From Maylandia zebra (taxonomy: Eukaryota > Chordata > Actinopteri > Cichliformes > Cichlidae), in NCBI RefSeq assembly GCF_041146795.1, contig NC_135170.1:29375533-29439532 (forward strand): DNA of 64,000 nt. The letters run 5' to 3'. This document shows positions 10,770-27,600 of the stretch, piece by piece. The translations under genes and the position numbers were made by a program. A model generated the notes under the pieces. That model saw nothing but the letters and a program-made list of their open reading frames with translations, made no database searches and had not been told where the DNA came from. Positions within the stretch are counted from its first letter, which is position 1. Each line of letters begins with the position of its first letter.

Positions 10770-13020
10770 ATGGCAGCGGCGGCACCCAACCCGGAGGACT
10801 CCACCAGGAGCAGCGGTAGCAGCGGCACCAGCACGCCCAGTGCGCTTGCTGGAGACGGAGACGCGGAAGAGGCCGAGGAATTCACCTCGTCTTCCCACTG
10901 CTCGGAGCTTTCGCGGCGGCAGAACGAACAGAGGAAGCAGGGCTTATTCTGCGACGTGACGCTGGCCTTCAGCAGCGGGGCGGCAATGGGCAGCCTCCAG
11001 AGCTGTGAGTTTTCAGCCCACAGGTCTGTCCTGGCTGCGGCCACCGACTACTTCACCCCACTGCTGGGGGGACAGTTTTCCGAGTCCTTGTCCGGACGGG
11101 TGGAGATGAAGGAGTGGAGCTCAGAGCTGGGGCCGGACCCCGAGACGGTGGAGAGTGTTATCCAATATATGTATACGGGAGAAATACGCGTCAGTACCTG
11201 CAATGTGCATGAAGTTCTGGAGCTGGCTGATAGGTATGATCAGTTTAATTTCGCATCTTTTCTTTTTTCTTTCAGAAAGATGAATTAACTATGCATGCTA
11301 TGCATTGGGCCTTCCGTAGAAGTATTGTTTTTGCGCACTGCTTGCAGAAAGAAGAGTAAACAGAATGCTGTTATGTAGTTGGCAGGAAATTTTATTGTCT
11401 AATCTTTACTGTATTTCCTTTGTTTACTTTGTCAGGTTCCTGCTGCTGCAGCTGAAAGATTTCTGTGGAGAGTTCCTTAAGAAGAAGCTGAGTCTGACCA
11501 ACTGTGTGGCCGTCCACAGCTTGGCTCACATGTACACCCTGGACCAGCTGGCTCTGCGGGCTGCAGACATGATCCGCCGCAACTTCCACAAGGTTATCCA
11601 GGATGAGGAGTTCTACACGCTCCCCTTTCACCTGGTGCGTGACTGGCTATCAGATGCAGAGATAACCGTGGATTCTGAGGAAGTGCTTTTTGAGGCTGTG
11701 GTGAAGTGGGTGCAGAAGAACCCAGAGGAGAGAAGCCGCTATTTTGAAGAGCTGTTTCGTCTCCTGAGGCTACCCCAGATCAAGCCCACCTACCTGACCA
11801 GAGTGGTGAAAAATGAACGACTGGTGGCATCCAACGAGGCCTGCCTGCGGCTGGTGTCGGAGGCAGTAGAGGGCCATGCTATTAGATTTGAAAACCTCAA
11901 GTCGGCTGATATGGAGTTCTGGTCTTCGCACATGGCCTCCTTTCAGCCTCGCTTTGGTCAAAATATGGACGTTATCATGGTAGTAGGTGGAGTTTCGGAG
12001 GGAGGCGACTACCTTAGCGAATGTGTGGGCTACTTTATTTATGAGGACCGTTGGGTCAATCTGCCTCACATCCATAACCATCTGGATGGCCACGCCATCG
12101 CTGCCACAGAGTCCCACGTCTATGTAGCTGGTTCTATGGAGCCAGGCTTCGCTAAGACTGTGGAACGTTACAACCCTAATCGTAACACCTGGGAGCAGGT
12201 GAGCAACTTGACCACACGCAAGCACTCCTTTGGCCTGACTTGCATTAAGGATATCTTATACAGCATTGGTGGCCATGGCAACTTCAGCCCGGGTTTCAAG
12301 GATGTCAGTGTGTATGAGCCAGAGCAGGACAAATGGCACAATCTGGAATCTGCTCCCAAAATCCTGCGAGACGTGAAGGCAGTGAGTGTGGAGGACCGCT
12401 ATGTTTATGTCACAGCACGCACACCCGTCGATACAGATAATGATGACGGATTGAAGACGGTGACCACTCGTTATGACACAGAGAGTCGCCAGTGGCAGGA
12501 TGTTGACTCCCTGCCTCTTATTGACAACTACTGTATCTTCCAGATGGCTGTGGCATCCACTAACTTCTACCACACAGCCTCCTGCTGTCCTAAAAGCTAC
12601 ACAGTTCGGGATGAGGTTGCCAGGCAGAAGATTAGTGTGCGCATCTCTGATGAGATCCTAGAAAGCCTTCCACCAGAGGTAACCAGCATTGAGGGTGCTG
12701 CAATCTGCCACTTTGATGAGGATGTTTTCATCATCGGGGGCTGGAAGAACAGCGACGATGTAGACAAGCAGTATCGCAAGGAGGCCTATCGTTACTGCGC
12801 CGAGAGGAAGCGATGGATGCTGCTGCCACCCATGCCTCAGCCTCGTTGTCGAGCTACTGCCTGCCACGTCCGCATCCCGTACCGCTTCCTGTACGGCTGC
12901 CAGCGGTACCCCATGCCCCAGAACCTTGCCCGCCAGCGAGATCGCATGCAGCAGATGCAACAGCTTCACCGGCGCACTCTCACCCTGCGCCGGCAGCTCC
13001 AGTCGCAGATAGAGTGTTGA
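10770..13020 (+). CDS. klhl11: Kelch-like protein 11 (BTB-BACK-Kelch CUL3 adaptor)
   Basis: It has two coding exons, 10770-11233 and 11436-13020, giving 682 residues; the split falls inside the [12 protein letters not shown] codon. Start choice: the ATG at 10770 opens [11 protein letters not shown] and follows the promoter motif; upstream in-frame codons are non-ATG. After a low-complexity acidic N-terminus comes the BTB domain (about residues 60-155, with [10 protein letters not shown] and [12 protein letters not shown]), then BACK ([28 protein letters not shown]). The kelch repeats follow ([34 protein letters not shown]). The C-terminus ends SQIEC, as remembered for human KLHL11. The family adapts substrates to CUL3-RBX1 ubiquitin ligase; specific substrates are not evident here. 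A longer open frame running into the intron ahead of exon 2 is not coding. Confidence 0.97.
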
Positions 13021-14290
13021 ACTGTCCACTGTGAGTTTGTCCGAAGATTTCCTGCAAACCCCAATTTCAATGCAGCTACCATTGTCCTCTACCTTGAGTC
13101 ATTCACTAAAGCAGGTCCTGTTGCTCTCGTCCTGGATTTCATTAATCTGAACTGTGTGTCATCAGCTTTCATGCTGTGTTTGTGTTATTGGCTCATTTGT
13201 GGAAAGCCATGAAATATGTGGGCAGGTGTGTGCTGTCCTGCTGGTGGTCTGTGAGGAGGGATGTGATTATAAATATGTGAATAAGAGTGTTATAGTGCAG
13301 CCAACAACTAAATATCTGTTAGCCATTTATGTTGATAAAGAGGCTGTTTATCTCTTTATACGTAAATAGTATAAAAGCTGTATATGTATACATTTCTATG
13401 GATATTTTACATTCCTTTATTGTACTGGAAGACAACGTGGCATTAGTAATAATTGCATTCCTGCATTCTTAATGAACTCTCATTCCATTGTAACACTGTG
13501 ACAATCGGTCCAAACCCCTTGTATCTTAACTGCTCTGTTACTACGGCTTTGCTTGTTACTGTACAGGCACAAAAACTAAATATGAATTAACACGAGGAGG
13601 TTGTTAATCATAAAATCCTGTAGACTAGTTGTAGACAGTTATATATTTGTGTGACTTTTCTTGCTCATGTAACAATAGTAATGTTTCTCCAAGTTTCCGA
13701 CGAGGTGAAAAGATGAGAGGACCGTAATATCCCAAAATATGTGATAAGATGCAATGAAATCATTCCTTTGAGTAAGCTAACATTGAAACAATCTGCTCTG
13801 CAACTGCATTAAGGACCAATCAGCAGCAGCAGCTTAATCATTCCTTTTTTTGCACTTTGGTTATCTATTGCCCAGTGCATTCCCATTCATTCAACAAAGA
13901 CATATTTAATCTTTGTGTATGAGTGTGGGAGGATGTGTAGGGCTTGGTTATCACTCTGCAAAGAATGGGAAAAGCTTCTGTGGAACGCCACTCTTTAACT
14001 TCTAAAGTCTTTAAAAAGTTGCCATTGCACTTTGACTTGTTTTGTTAATTTCATATCAGACGAGCTGATTGTATATTGCAAAGGCTTTGTTTTAGCTGTC
14101 TTGGAGTCAGTGAGATTTAATCTTCTTGGAAACAACAATGTTATCATTGCTGGTGGATTAGTTTCCAACATTAAATGTCTTGTAAAAGTTTGGTGTATAT
14201 TGGAGTTCTGTCTATCGGAAGACTCCTTTTACCCGCCAAAGAGACGTAGAAATGAGAAAAACAAGGAATAAAACTTTAAAACAAAAGGGA
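13021..14290 (+). other. klhl11 3'UTR
   Basis: Non-coding sequence after the stop reaches a clear AATAAA at 14267-14272, followed by a GT-rich patch (TGTGTTGTGACTG) near 14300. This is a good candidate poly(A) site. Short open frames here show no recognisable protein. Confidence 0.6.
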
Positions 14291-16565
14291 TTGTTTTATG
14301 AATGTGTTGTGACTGACATTCAGAAATTCCCATTCAAGCAGCGCTAATTATAGCAGTATAGGGTTACGGAGCGGAGAAATGATATTCATTTCCACTTTAT
14401 GACCTAACATAAATGGCACTGCAAATATTAACTGAAATAAGCTATGTAATTTGCTTTGCATGTGATAGTCAACACTTTGTGTCCTTGGATGTATGAAATG
14501 CTAATGTCATCTCTTGAAATTAAAGTTGTTTTGTAAGACATTTGCTTGCATTGCATTACTGGATTGTGTACAGTCCAAAAGTCAGTTATTTTAGTTGACA
14601 GAGAGCTAAATGTGGGAAACATTACAGTATTGGTTTTTCTTGGCATTTTAAGAGGGGAAATCACATCATTTATGAAAGGAAAACTGTTCAATCATGTAGC
14701 ATGAATATTCTAACACTATGTTAAATTACTGGTAATTTTTTTTGCTTGGTTTCAAAAAGAAGTTACACCCTTGAAACTCTGTCACTGTGCTATTTAATTC
14801 GCAATATTATAACCATTTTAATAACACGTAGTGAAGTTCATATTTCAGTCTTGTTTAACATTAACTATTTACCACGTAAAATAGTCACCAAAAATCTCGA
14901 CAGTAACGACAATACTGGTGTTTCAGATTAAGTGGTGTTTCAGATTCGCTGGTGACAGTCAAACAGATGTGTCGTACACTTCTTTAGGAGCTACTAACGA
15001 CCAACCGGGAAAATCTATAAATATTTCGTCTTTACAAATGCATTTATTTGCCTTTTGATTTTTTAACACGACGCAACAGTCTGTTTTAATTTATTTTGGA
15101 TAATAAAAAAAGCGTGCTAGCTTAGCTGGTGCCCGCGCCGATGCCTGTTCATATACTGTTTGGAAAACGTTATTGTCATCATTATTCTCCCCACAAACTA
15201 TCATTTGATTTGAGAATGGTCGGCACTACAACTAAAGCATATACTTTATATTATCTGCACTAGATGGAGGGGATGTGATTGGGCTGTGTGACAGTCCAAC
15301 CAGATTAACCTGTGACACCAGCATCTGGACTAAATCAACTCGTAAGTCACCTGTTTCATGTTCAATACATCAGACAAGACCTCTGCAACTGTCGGTGTTT
15401 TGTGTAGTGTGTATTCCCATTTTATTCTATTTAGGATGCCTTAAATAATTTATTCACAAAACAGAAACCAATTGATTTTAGCAGAATGTGATGCTGTTAA
15501 CAGTAAAGCAGTATTAAAATTCTGCTGGACATGGAATACATTTAGACTTTTATTTTCTTCTAATTCCTTTGTACTTTCTACTCCTTATATTTACTGACTA
15601 TTTCACGTCACCACAGGCTTTACCCACAACAAACTGATTTCAGTTTAATAGTGTATTCATCAACAGCGCTTACTTCATATGACTGATGTAGAGATGAAAA
15701 ATGCAAAACAACAACAAGCAAACAGGCATGTTATTTATGAATTATTTAGAGCATGATGCTCTAGTTGAGAATGGGAGGATGATTAATATAACTGAGATAT
15801 AATCATATTTCATATTTCAGTTCATATTTCCTTGAATTCATGTTATCCCTTTATTACTTGGCATGAGGTTCAGTTACATTTGTACAAAAATAGCTGGCAG
15901 AAATCTTCTTTAAGGCACTCTTTGTTTTTCTGCCCTCTTTTCAGAGGTTGTACTTTTTCTCCAGTTCACACTTATCTATTAACATCACCTCTCTGATAAT
16001 TTATTAGAATATGAATATAGTTTTAACTCAGACTCTGATGTTATCCTTGGAGCAGCTAAAGTATATGCCACAACTTACTCTATTACTATACCAGTAAAAT
16101 TATTCTGAAGATAGTAAACTGAGAATAAACGCGTGATTATTTTTAAAATGTATTGTGTAGTTTATCTGTAAAGAAGCAGTGCGTAAAACACTGACCAGTT
16201 GCAGAAGTCATGTCTCATCTATTGAATATGAAACAGAAATCCTTCATTTGCCGAACAGTTTAACGTTGATGAAATTATGAGCAGGCATCATTAGAATCTT
16301 CTGCATTGCTCTTTCACGTTGCAGCGTGGGAACGTAGCCTCTTAGAACGCGCATGCTCTTTCTGTCAAAGGCAATGCGATATCGCGGACAGCTGTGATGT
16401 TGTGTTAGAAAAACAAAAAATAGCAAAGGAATTCAAGACGAAACAGATCTGCTGTTGCCGTGTAGAATAAATAATAAGCGTATACTGACAGCTCACGATA
16501 GGAGGCTTTAAAAAAAATCAGACTTAACGGATTTTTCGTGAGGATGTACCTGTGAACGCAACTCT
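14291..16565. other. Intergenic, AT-rich, no gene recognised
   Basis: About 2.3 kb between klhl11 and the L1-like relic. I saw no spliced coding pattern, in particular no BTB or Kelch sequence that would represent klhl10, which occupies this place in human. Confidence 0.55.
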
Positions 16566-17460
16566 CGTGAGACTTTGTGAGATTGAACATGGCGGCATAC
16601 ACTAGCTAGAACCTAAACAAAACTTCTGATCTACTTATAAGACTAGTCTCTCTTCAAAATCCTGGAATCTCCACCATTTACTGACCTGGGTGAATAGGAA
16701 GACTTCATTGGCGTCTTTTTACACCGAATTTTCACCATGAGGAAAAACAAGAACAAACGTCAACCTACCAAACGTAAAACTGCCAGTCAAACACAAAAGT
16801 CCAAAAGACCTCGTAATGATTCACCAAAAATGACAGAAAAGGACAGTTCTGAATTGACACCATTCGAGATTTTCTTCCAAAAGGTGAGCGATACCCACTT
16901 ATCAATAGAAAATAACGTTTCCGCATTTGATACCAGACTCTCGCTAATTGAAATATTACACAAAGACATTCAACGCTGTGACCGTCGGTCGAGAGTCTCA
17001 CAGTCCAGCTAAGCTTAGGATAGAGAATAAAATCAGACTGAAATCCAAACAGGATGATCATGAGAGTTAAAGTATATGACTGCAAACTGTGAAAAACCAA
17101 TCCCAAACACTACCAATATGAGTACCCATTCTAACCCCCCACTGGTTATGTGGCATGTGGCGAGGAGTGTAAGACTTTCGTTTCGTTATGTTTGTTTGTT
17201 TTGTTTTTGTAATGATCTTTTTTTATGTCATTTGTTTTTCATTCATTTATTGTTAATTCTCATTCTACCCTTGGCTCCTCCTCCTAATAATACAGTATGG
17301 GGCTTAAGCAGGTGCACAGGAAGTTATGAACACACAAGTTTAATTTCAAATACAAGGACTCTTGTCTGCCTCGTGTATTTCCGACTTATCTATTTATTTA
17401 GTATTTGACATATTTCAATTATATATACTTCGTTTTGTTTAAAATAAAACACATTTTAAA
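16566..17460 (+). mobile_element. L1-like retrotransposon relic (5' region and ORF1 start)
   Basis: A YY1-like motif AACATGGCGGC (16586-16596) is followed by a leader and an ATG at 16737. That ATG opens a very basic frame (MRKNKNKRQPTKRKTASQTQ) running 91 codons to 17012. The basic start followed by a helical, coiled-coil-like stretch resembles ORF1 of fish L1-type elements. No reverse transcriptase follows; the sequence turns AT-rich with stops. It lies between klhl11 and nt5c3b. The identification is tentative and the ends are approximate. Confidence 0.4.
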
Positions 17461-17859
17461 AAGAGTTAATTCATTGAAAATACAGCTTAAAAATGTATGT
17501 TTTTTCACAAATCCTTCAAGCATACTTCTATACTGGTTAGTTTTTTTTCCCAGCTAGCTAAAGCCAGAGAAAGTCTATGGCTAAGGAATTTAGTGTTAAC
17601 ATGCTACTGCTTTCTCCTCTGAATGCTTTTGTTCATGTGAGAACTGCAGAGTCAGCATTAATCCCGCAGCGTTGTCCGTGTTTGATACTCACCAGTCAGG
17701 AGATTAAAAACCTGATTTTAGCACCTATCCTGCTGGACTGGTGTTTATCGCACTACTGTCAATTAAATTTAGCCAAACTCTGAGCTTTACACATGCTATA
17801 ATCAGCACCTGGACTTCACCTCACCATCTGTCTCATCAACATATATTCTGCCTGCACAG

Positions 17860-22363
<4,504 letters not shown>

Positions 22364-22815
22364 TTGGACCTACCTCAGCTGATAGCTGTAGCCTAAAAGC
22401 TGCATGTGTGTGTCTACTGTTCAAACTTTGACATAAATGGCGGTACTTGACCTAGTATTTGCTCTGAAAACGACTTCCATTCTCTTACAAAAAAAGCACC
22501 TTTTCGGTGAATTGTAATCTGAAAACAGACACTGTTTTTTAGCACTGCAGTGCCATCTTGTGGTGGCCTGTCGGTAAATACATTTAGGAACAGGGAAAGA
22601 AAAGATAGAAAACATATTTCTATATTTAGAGTCAGTAATTTGTAATAACTATTACATTGAAATTATGAGAATATTAGCAAGAAATACAATAAAAAGTTAA
22701 TAAAGTAGTTATGTTTTGCTACAAATTTTAAACTTTAGGTTCAGTGTTTTTAAATCACTGAACGGTCTGATGCTTTCTGTCTATCTGAGTCTGGAATAAA
22801 AGAAAAAAAAAATTA
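22364..22815 (+). other. nt5c3b 3'UTR
   Basis: Non-coding sequence after the stop codon. AATAAA occurs near 22688-22705 and at 22795-22800, the latter followed by an A-run. These are plausible ends of the transcript. Confidence 0.5.
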
Positions 22816-22829
22816 TGTTGCTGCTTCTT

Positions 22830-23060
22830 TCTTCGACTTCTGCCTTGAGTCATTACAGTGGTCGTCATCTCAACTTTGCCTCTCTAACTTCATCTCCAAA
22901 CTTCTCTTACCAAACATAACATCATAGCAGGTCTCAATACTATGTTTAATCCATTCACTCCGATGATGACCAGCCACAAATCACGCCTGACACTTTTCTC
23001 CACCAACTCCATCCTGCCTACACTCTCTTGTTCACCTCTCTCATCCCTTAACTCAAAGTA
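22830..23060 (-). repeat. Fragment of a dispersed teleost repeat
   Basis: Text such as TTGCCTCTCTAACTTCATCTCC and CACCAACTCCATCCTGCC belongs to the same repeat as the longer piece at 23476-23900; both contain CTCAAC(T/G)TTGCCTCTCTAAC. The family resembles a common LINE-derived repeat of teleosts. Orientation and class are not certain. Confidence 0.5.
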
Positions 23061-23100
23061 AGTATTAAGAAGAGCTGGTTGCCATAATAATGGTTTACAG

Positions 23101-23190
23101 TGGGTTGACTCATATGACATTGTGTTGATAAAGGATGAAAGCTTGGACGTCCCAAATGCAGTTGTACGTTTTCTGACTGACCGTAATTAA
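23101..23190 (+). pseudogene. Second copy of the nt5c3b terminal coding exon
   Basis: Bases 23107-23190 repeat the end of the last nt5c3b exon (22285 onward) and read DSYDIVLIKDESLDVPNAVV then RFLTDRN and a stop. Against the original, nearly all differences are silent third-position changes; the replacements are conservative (I to V, E to D) plus a short C-terminal extension. TTTACAG ends at 23100, so a spliced exon from 23101 would begin TGG GTT GAC in the same phase 0 as the real exon, but would lack VEERKQSYL. It may be an alternative last exon or the remnant of a tandem gene copy. Confidence 0.7.
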
Positions 23191-23475
23191 ACTGACTTGA
23201 TATTGGAGATTCTGGGACCATCAGCTGAGAAGGCCCAAGCTGGCCCAGAAACTTTCAGCTGGATTGTTACTGAAAATCACTGAAGAATTTTCAACACTGT
23301 CTATCACCCCTGCTTTTAATCTAAAAACAGACTTTTAAAAAAATCAACTGCAATTTTTATTTGATGTTTGACACTTTGCTTTTAGAAAAATATTTTTGTA
23401 TATTTTTTTTTTTAGCAATTTGTAATTTTAACTTTTTTCACATAACAGAAATGTGGTGTTACTGTTCTTTCTAAA

Positions 23476-23900
23476 ACCTTAAATGAAGCTGCTTTTGGGC
23501 ACTCCCTTCAGGAGTCACCACAGTGGATCAGCTGCCTCTATCTTACCCTATTCCCTGGCATCTTCCTCTGTCACGCCAACCCTCTGCACGTCCTCCTTCA
23601 CTGCATTTTTGAACCTCCTCTGTGGCATTTCCATTTTCCTTGTACCTGGCAGCCTCGTGTTCAACATCATTTGTCAAATGTATTCACTATCCTCCTCCTC
23701 CATATGTCCAGAGGATCTCAACGTTGCCTCTCTAACAGGTCTCTGCTTTATAACTTGGCATCTGGGTCTCCAAGCCGTACATGATGGCAGGCATCACTAC
23801 ACTCTCGCTGCTGCCCTCCTGTCACAAATCACCGTCAACCTCAATCTCCAGCCACTCCACCCTGCACTCTTCTTCAATTCTCTTGTGCATGTTCAAAAAG
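23476..23900 (-). repeat. Dispersed teleost repeat (LINE-derived type)
   Basis: It begins GAAGCTGCTTTTGGGCACTC and continues with CTTCAGGAGTCACCACAGTGGATCA, then a C/T-rich tract through CTCCTCCTCCATATGTCC. I recognise this as a repeat found very widely in teleost genomes. A 145-codon open frame through it is a by-product of low stop density, not a gene. Class and strand are tentative. Confidence 0.55.
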
Positions 23901-24109
23901 TATTTTCTTTGTTGGTCTAATCGTCCGCTGACGGTGTGGCATAACAGTTTATGATTTGTCCTGTTGTCCAAAATAATTACCTATTTATTTTCAGCTATGC
24001 CAGAAATAAAACTACACAAACACAGAGGTGGGCAGTGCATTTGCCTGAGACACCGGGGCTGTTGTGCAAGGCCAGACCAATTGAGTTTAGCTCATTGACA
24101 ACACACAAA

Positions 24110-24673
24110 GGTTTTTTGTTATAAAATATTTTATTGTACATTGGTACACAGCCACAAACAATACTGTACAACTAGTGTTTTTTGTAATCATTTTTATATT
24201 AAGATGAAGGACCAAAGGTAAATCTAAATTGCTAAATCAACAGCAAATCACATGACTTTTGTAACAGCTGGACTATTGTGGAAGTTGGGCCCTGCCCAGA
24301 TTCTTGGTAAATGACATGTGCCTTCCTTACAGATCTTTTTTCTTCCATCAGCATTTTAAAAGCGCTTCTGGCCACAACATACTGACCATGTTTTTGACAC
24401 ATCACAGTTATAAAAACACTGGTGTAAAAGTTATTAATGATGGCTGAATCTCATATAGCTGCTTTGGGTTCAGAGTTTTGGTAAACAGATGTTTTGTATG
24501 GAAAATACAATTTTTCCAACTACAGGGCGAGTTGTCTGAAGTGAAAAGGCCCAGTAGATGAGAAATGAGTCCTGAAAAATTCAGAGCTGTTCCACAACAC
24601 ACTAAAACAACAGCGTTACCTCAGCCATTGCACGCCTGTACTTAATCACCAGTGAAACACGTAGATGTCCTCT
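24110..24673 (-). other. fkbp10 3'UTR with polyadenylation signal
   Basis: On the minus strand, AATAAA lies at 24135-24130, about 540 bases after the fkbp10 stop. nt5c3b and fkbp10 therefore converge, with roughly 0.9 kb of repeat-containing DNA between their ends. Confidence 0.6.
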
Positions 24674-27600
24674 TTATAGCTCATCTCTTGCTTGTTTGGA
24701 CACGTCATCCTCTGTAACCGTCAGTTCATCTTCTACGATCTTGCCATCTTTATTACGGTCTTGATTATCAAACATGTCCTTAATAATGCTGTCGGCATCA
24801 ATCCCCGGCCGAAGACGACCTTTGCCTCCTTGAACCTGGAGCCTGATGAAGACTGAAAACTGGAGAATATTGGAGGAGTGTCTAAGTTATAAAACATTTT
24901 TACTGTGTGCAGCAATGTTCCTTTATTTAAAAAAAAAAAAATTAGAAGGAAAAAAAGTCATTTTAGCTTCTCTTTTTACCTCCTCAAGGGGGACCTGTTT
25001 GTCTCCATCAAGGTCCATAGCAGGAAAGAGGGGATCAGGGCCATCCCCGACCCACACAAACATGTAGCCTTCAGGTACACCCTTCTGAAGCTCCACCAAC
25101 TCCAACTCAAAGAAGAGCACTGCACTCCTTGGAACTCCTCCGGCTGGAGATGCCATTAAAGAAGAGGAAAATTACATGAAAAAGAACAAAAAATAAATAA
25201 ATACTGTATCTGAGTTTCTTGATGACTGACCTTCATTTTCACCATGGCCAAAGTGGGGAGGGATGACCACTTCTCTCCTCTCGCCTACACACATGCCTCT
25301 TAAACCTTCCTCCAGACCCAGGATCACATTATTTGCTCCCAGAGTAGTGATAGAAAGTGAATCATACTGGTCCCTGCAAAGTGATTCATAACTATTTTTA
25401 ACAGAGAACATTTAGGAAAGAAAAAAAAAAACCTGGAGCCATGCAAGCATACATGCTTTTGTCATAAAGACAAAGATGGTATGAATTCGAGGCCCACGGA
25501 AATCTGTCAGACAAAGAGCCAGCAATGATTACATGCATGAGGTGGAGGGTGCAGTGTAGCAGAGTGAACAGCAGAGGGCGCTCACGAGGTGTACAGCAGG
25601 GTGCCGTCCATCAAGGAGCAATTGTAGCGGTACTGAATCAAATCGTCAGCTTCACTTCTCATGTTACACTCCTGAGGCTTATGGGTAACTTTGATATTGA
25701 CTGGATCTTTTGGGTTGTGGAAATCAATGACGTGAATGTCAAAGACGAGCACAGCAGATCCAGGAATGAAGTCTCCTACAAGATAAAATGAAAAAACAAA
25801 ACAAGAAACATGACATTTATACACATAGAAGTACAGACGCATGCGTTAAAAATACTTTGATAAAAGTTGAAGTACTGATTCAACTTCTTTACTCAAGTAA
25901 ATTGAAATAGTACAGGACCTGAAATGTATTCAAACTAAACAAGTAAAAAGTAACTCTTTTGAGGATGTTTCTATGAGCTATTGTTGTGCAAAACTAACTG
26001 AACCTCGTGCTATAGTAATATAATAAAACAATTAATAAATGAGAATACAAACTTTATTTCAGTCTGAACTGTAATTCTAAAAATTGTACTCAGCTTGAAT
26101 CAGTTATGCAGAACACGAGCATTTAAGAAGAAAAGCACTATTTTTTTTGTTGCATACATTGTAGACGATGACTTTGCCTCCACAGCTTAACAGGGAAATG
26201 AGCACAGTCAGGATTAACATGGGATTCAGCAGATGTGGGAATGCTAAGATTGATTGTAGTGGTTCAACGTGGGGAAAAGAATTACAATAATTTCTATTTT
26301 GGGCTCCAGCAGATTTTCTTTGTGTACAGACTGTGATCAGCTGACTTCTACTGCTGCTGCTCTTTGTTTGATTTACACAACTGAATTCAACAAGCTGTAA
26401 CCCAACATTTCACAAGCTAACTTCGCTGATTTCCATCCCTTACACTGACAGTATACTTTTTACACTGTCTTTATACTAGATGGTATTCAGTTGCCCTTTT
26501 TCTGTAGAGCTAGCTAGATGCTGAAGTACCATGACTACAGAACATCTACACTCGTTCCGGTGATGTGCCAAAAACACTGGCCTACTTTAACCTGACTGTG
26601 ATGCTATAGATTATTAATAAATTACATGGTTTTACCTCATCTTGTTGTATGCGATACCCCCTGGTGACTGATATACCATTAGATACACTATTGCCTTACA
26701 TATGTAACTTTTTAGGCTCAAATCACTTTGATGTTTGAATGCACACAGGGACATGGAATAACTCCACTCAAATTCCTTAAACCTAAAGTAACGAGTCTAC
26801 TTTGAAAATGTAAGGAGCAGAAAGTACACATATTTGTGTGAAAATGTTGGGAGTAAAAGTAAAAAGTTTTCTGAAAAATAATTAAAGTACAGATACCTAA
26901 AAATTCTAGTTAAGTACACTAAGTATTTGTATATCACTACTTCCCACCTCTGATGCGCTCACTCAGACAACACTTTAAAACCTCCTATTTGCAGACATCA
27001 AACTCACCGACTCCTTTTTCACCATACGCTAAGTGAGGAGGAATTACGACCCTCCTTTTCTCTCCTATGCACAGCCCCTGCAGGGCTTTGTCCATCCCTT
27101 GGATCACGTATCCCATACCGATGTAAGTGTTGTAGGTGCTATTTCGCTGATAGCTGTCAAAGGAGAGTGAGAGAGAGCTTGAAAGAAGCTTATTTGGATG
27201 ATAGCTTATTTACTTTCTAAAAATGAAAAAACAAACAAACAAACAAAAAAACTCTCAAGTGTACCTCGAGTCAAAGAGTGTGCCATCCTGAAATGTGCCA
27301 TTGTAGTGGTAGCGGATGTAATCTCCAGTCACTGTTGTGCGCGTGCAGCCTTTAGGCACTTCCTTTGCCTCCACGATTACATCATCCTTGGGGTTAAAGA
27401 CATCAACTATCAGCACCTCGAATACCAGCGTGGCCTGAGGAGGGATCATGGTTCCTGTTGGGAGGAAAGAAGCATGTTCATGAAAGAAAGTTATTAAAAA
27501 AAAAATTAAAACTCATTGAACAAGTGACCACCTAAATCCTTTTTTATCTACTCCGATTCAACTGAGGTTTGTTAAATGATTATTAAGACAACTCTAAAAC

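Noticed and set aside
11365-11435. Upstream extension of the large klhl11 frame
   Set aside because: It is intron 1 read-through before the acceptor CAG at 11435; splicing from 11233 gives the conserved ELADRFLL junction.
17578-17783. ATG at 17578 (MAKEFSV) as the first nt5c3b exon
   Set aside because: The only nearby GT donor leaves the wrong phase and would place a stop at the junction with the exon at 17860.
23483-23920. 145-codon open frame as a gene
   Set aside because: It lies within a dispersed repeat and has no domain or splice signals.
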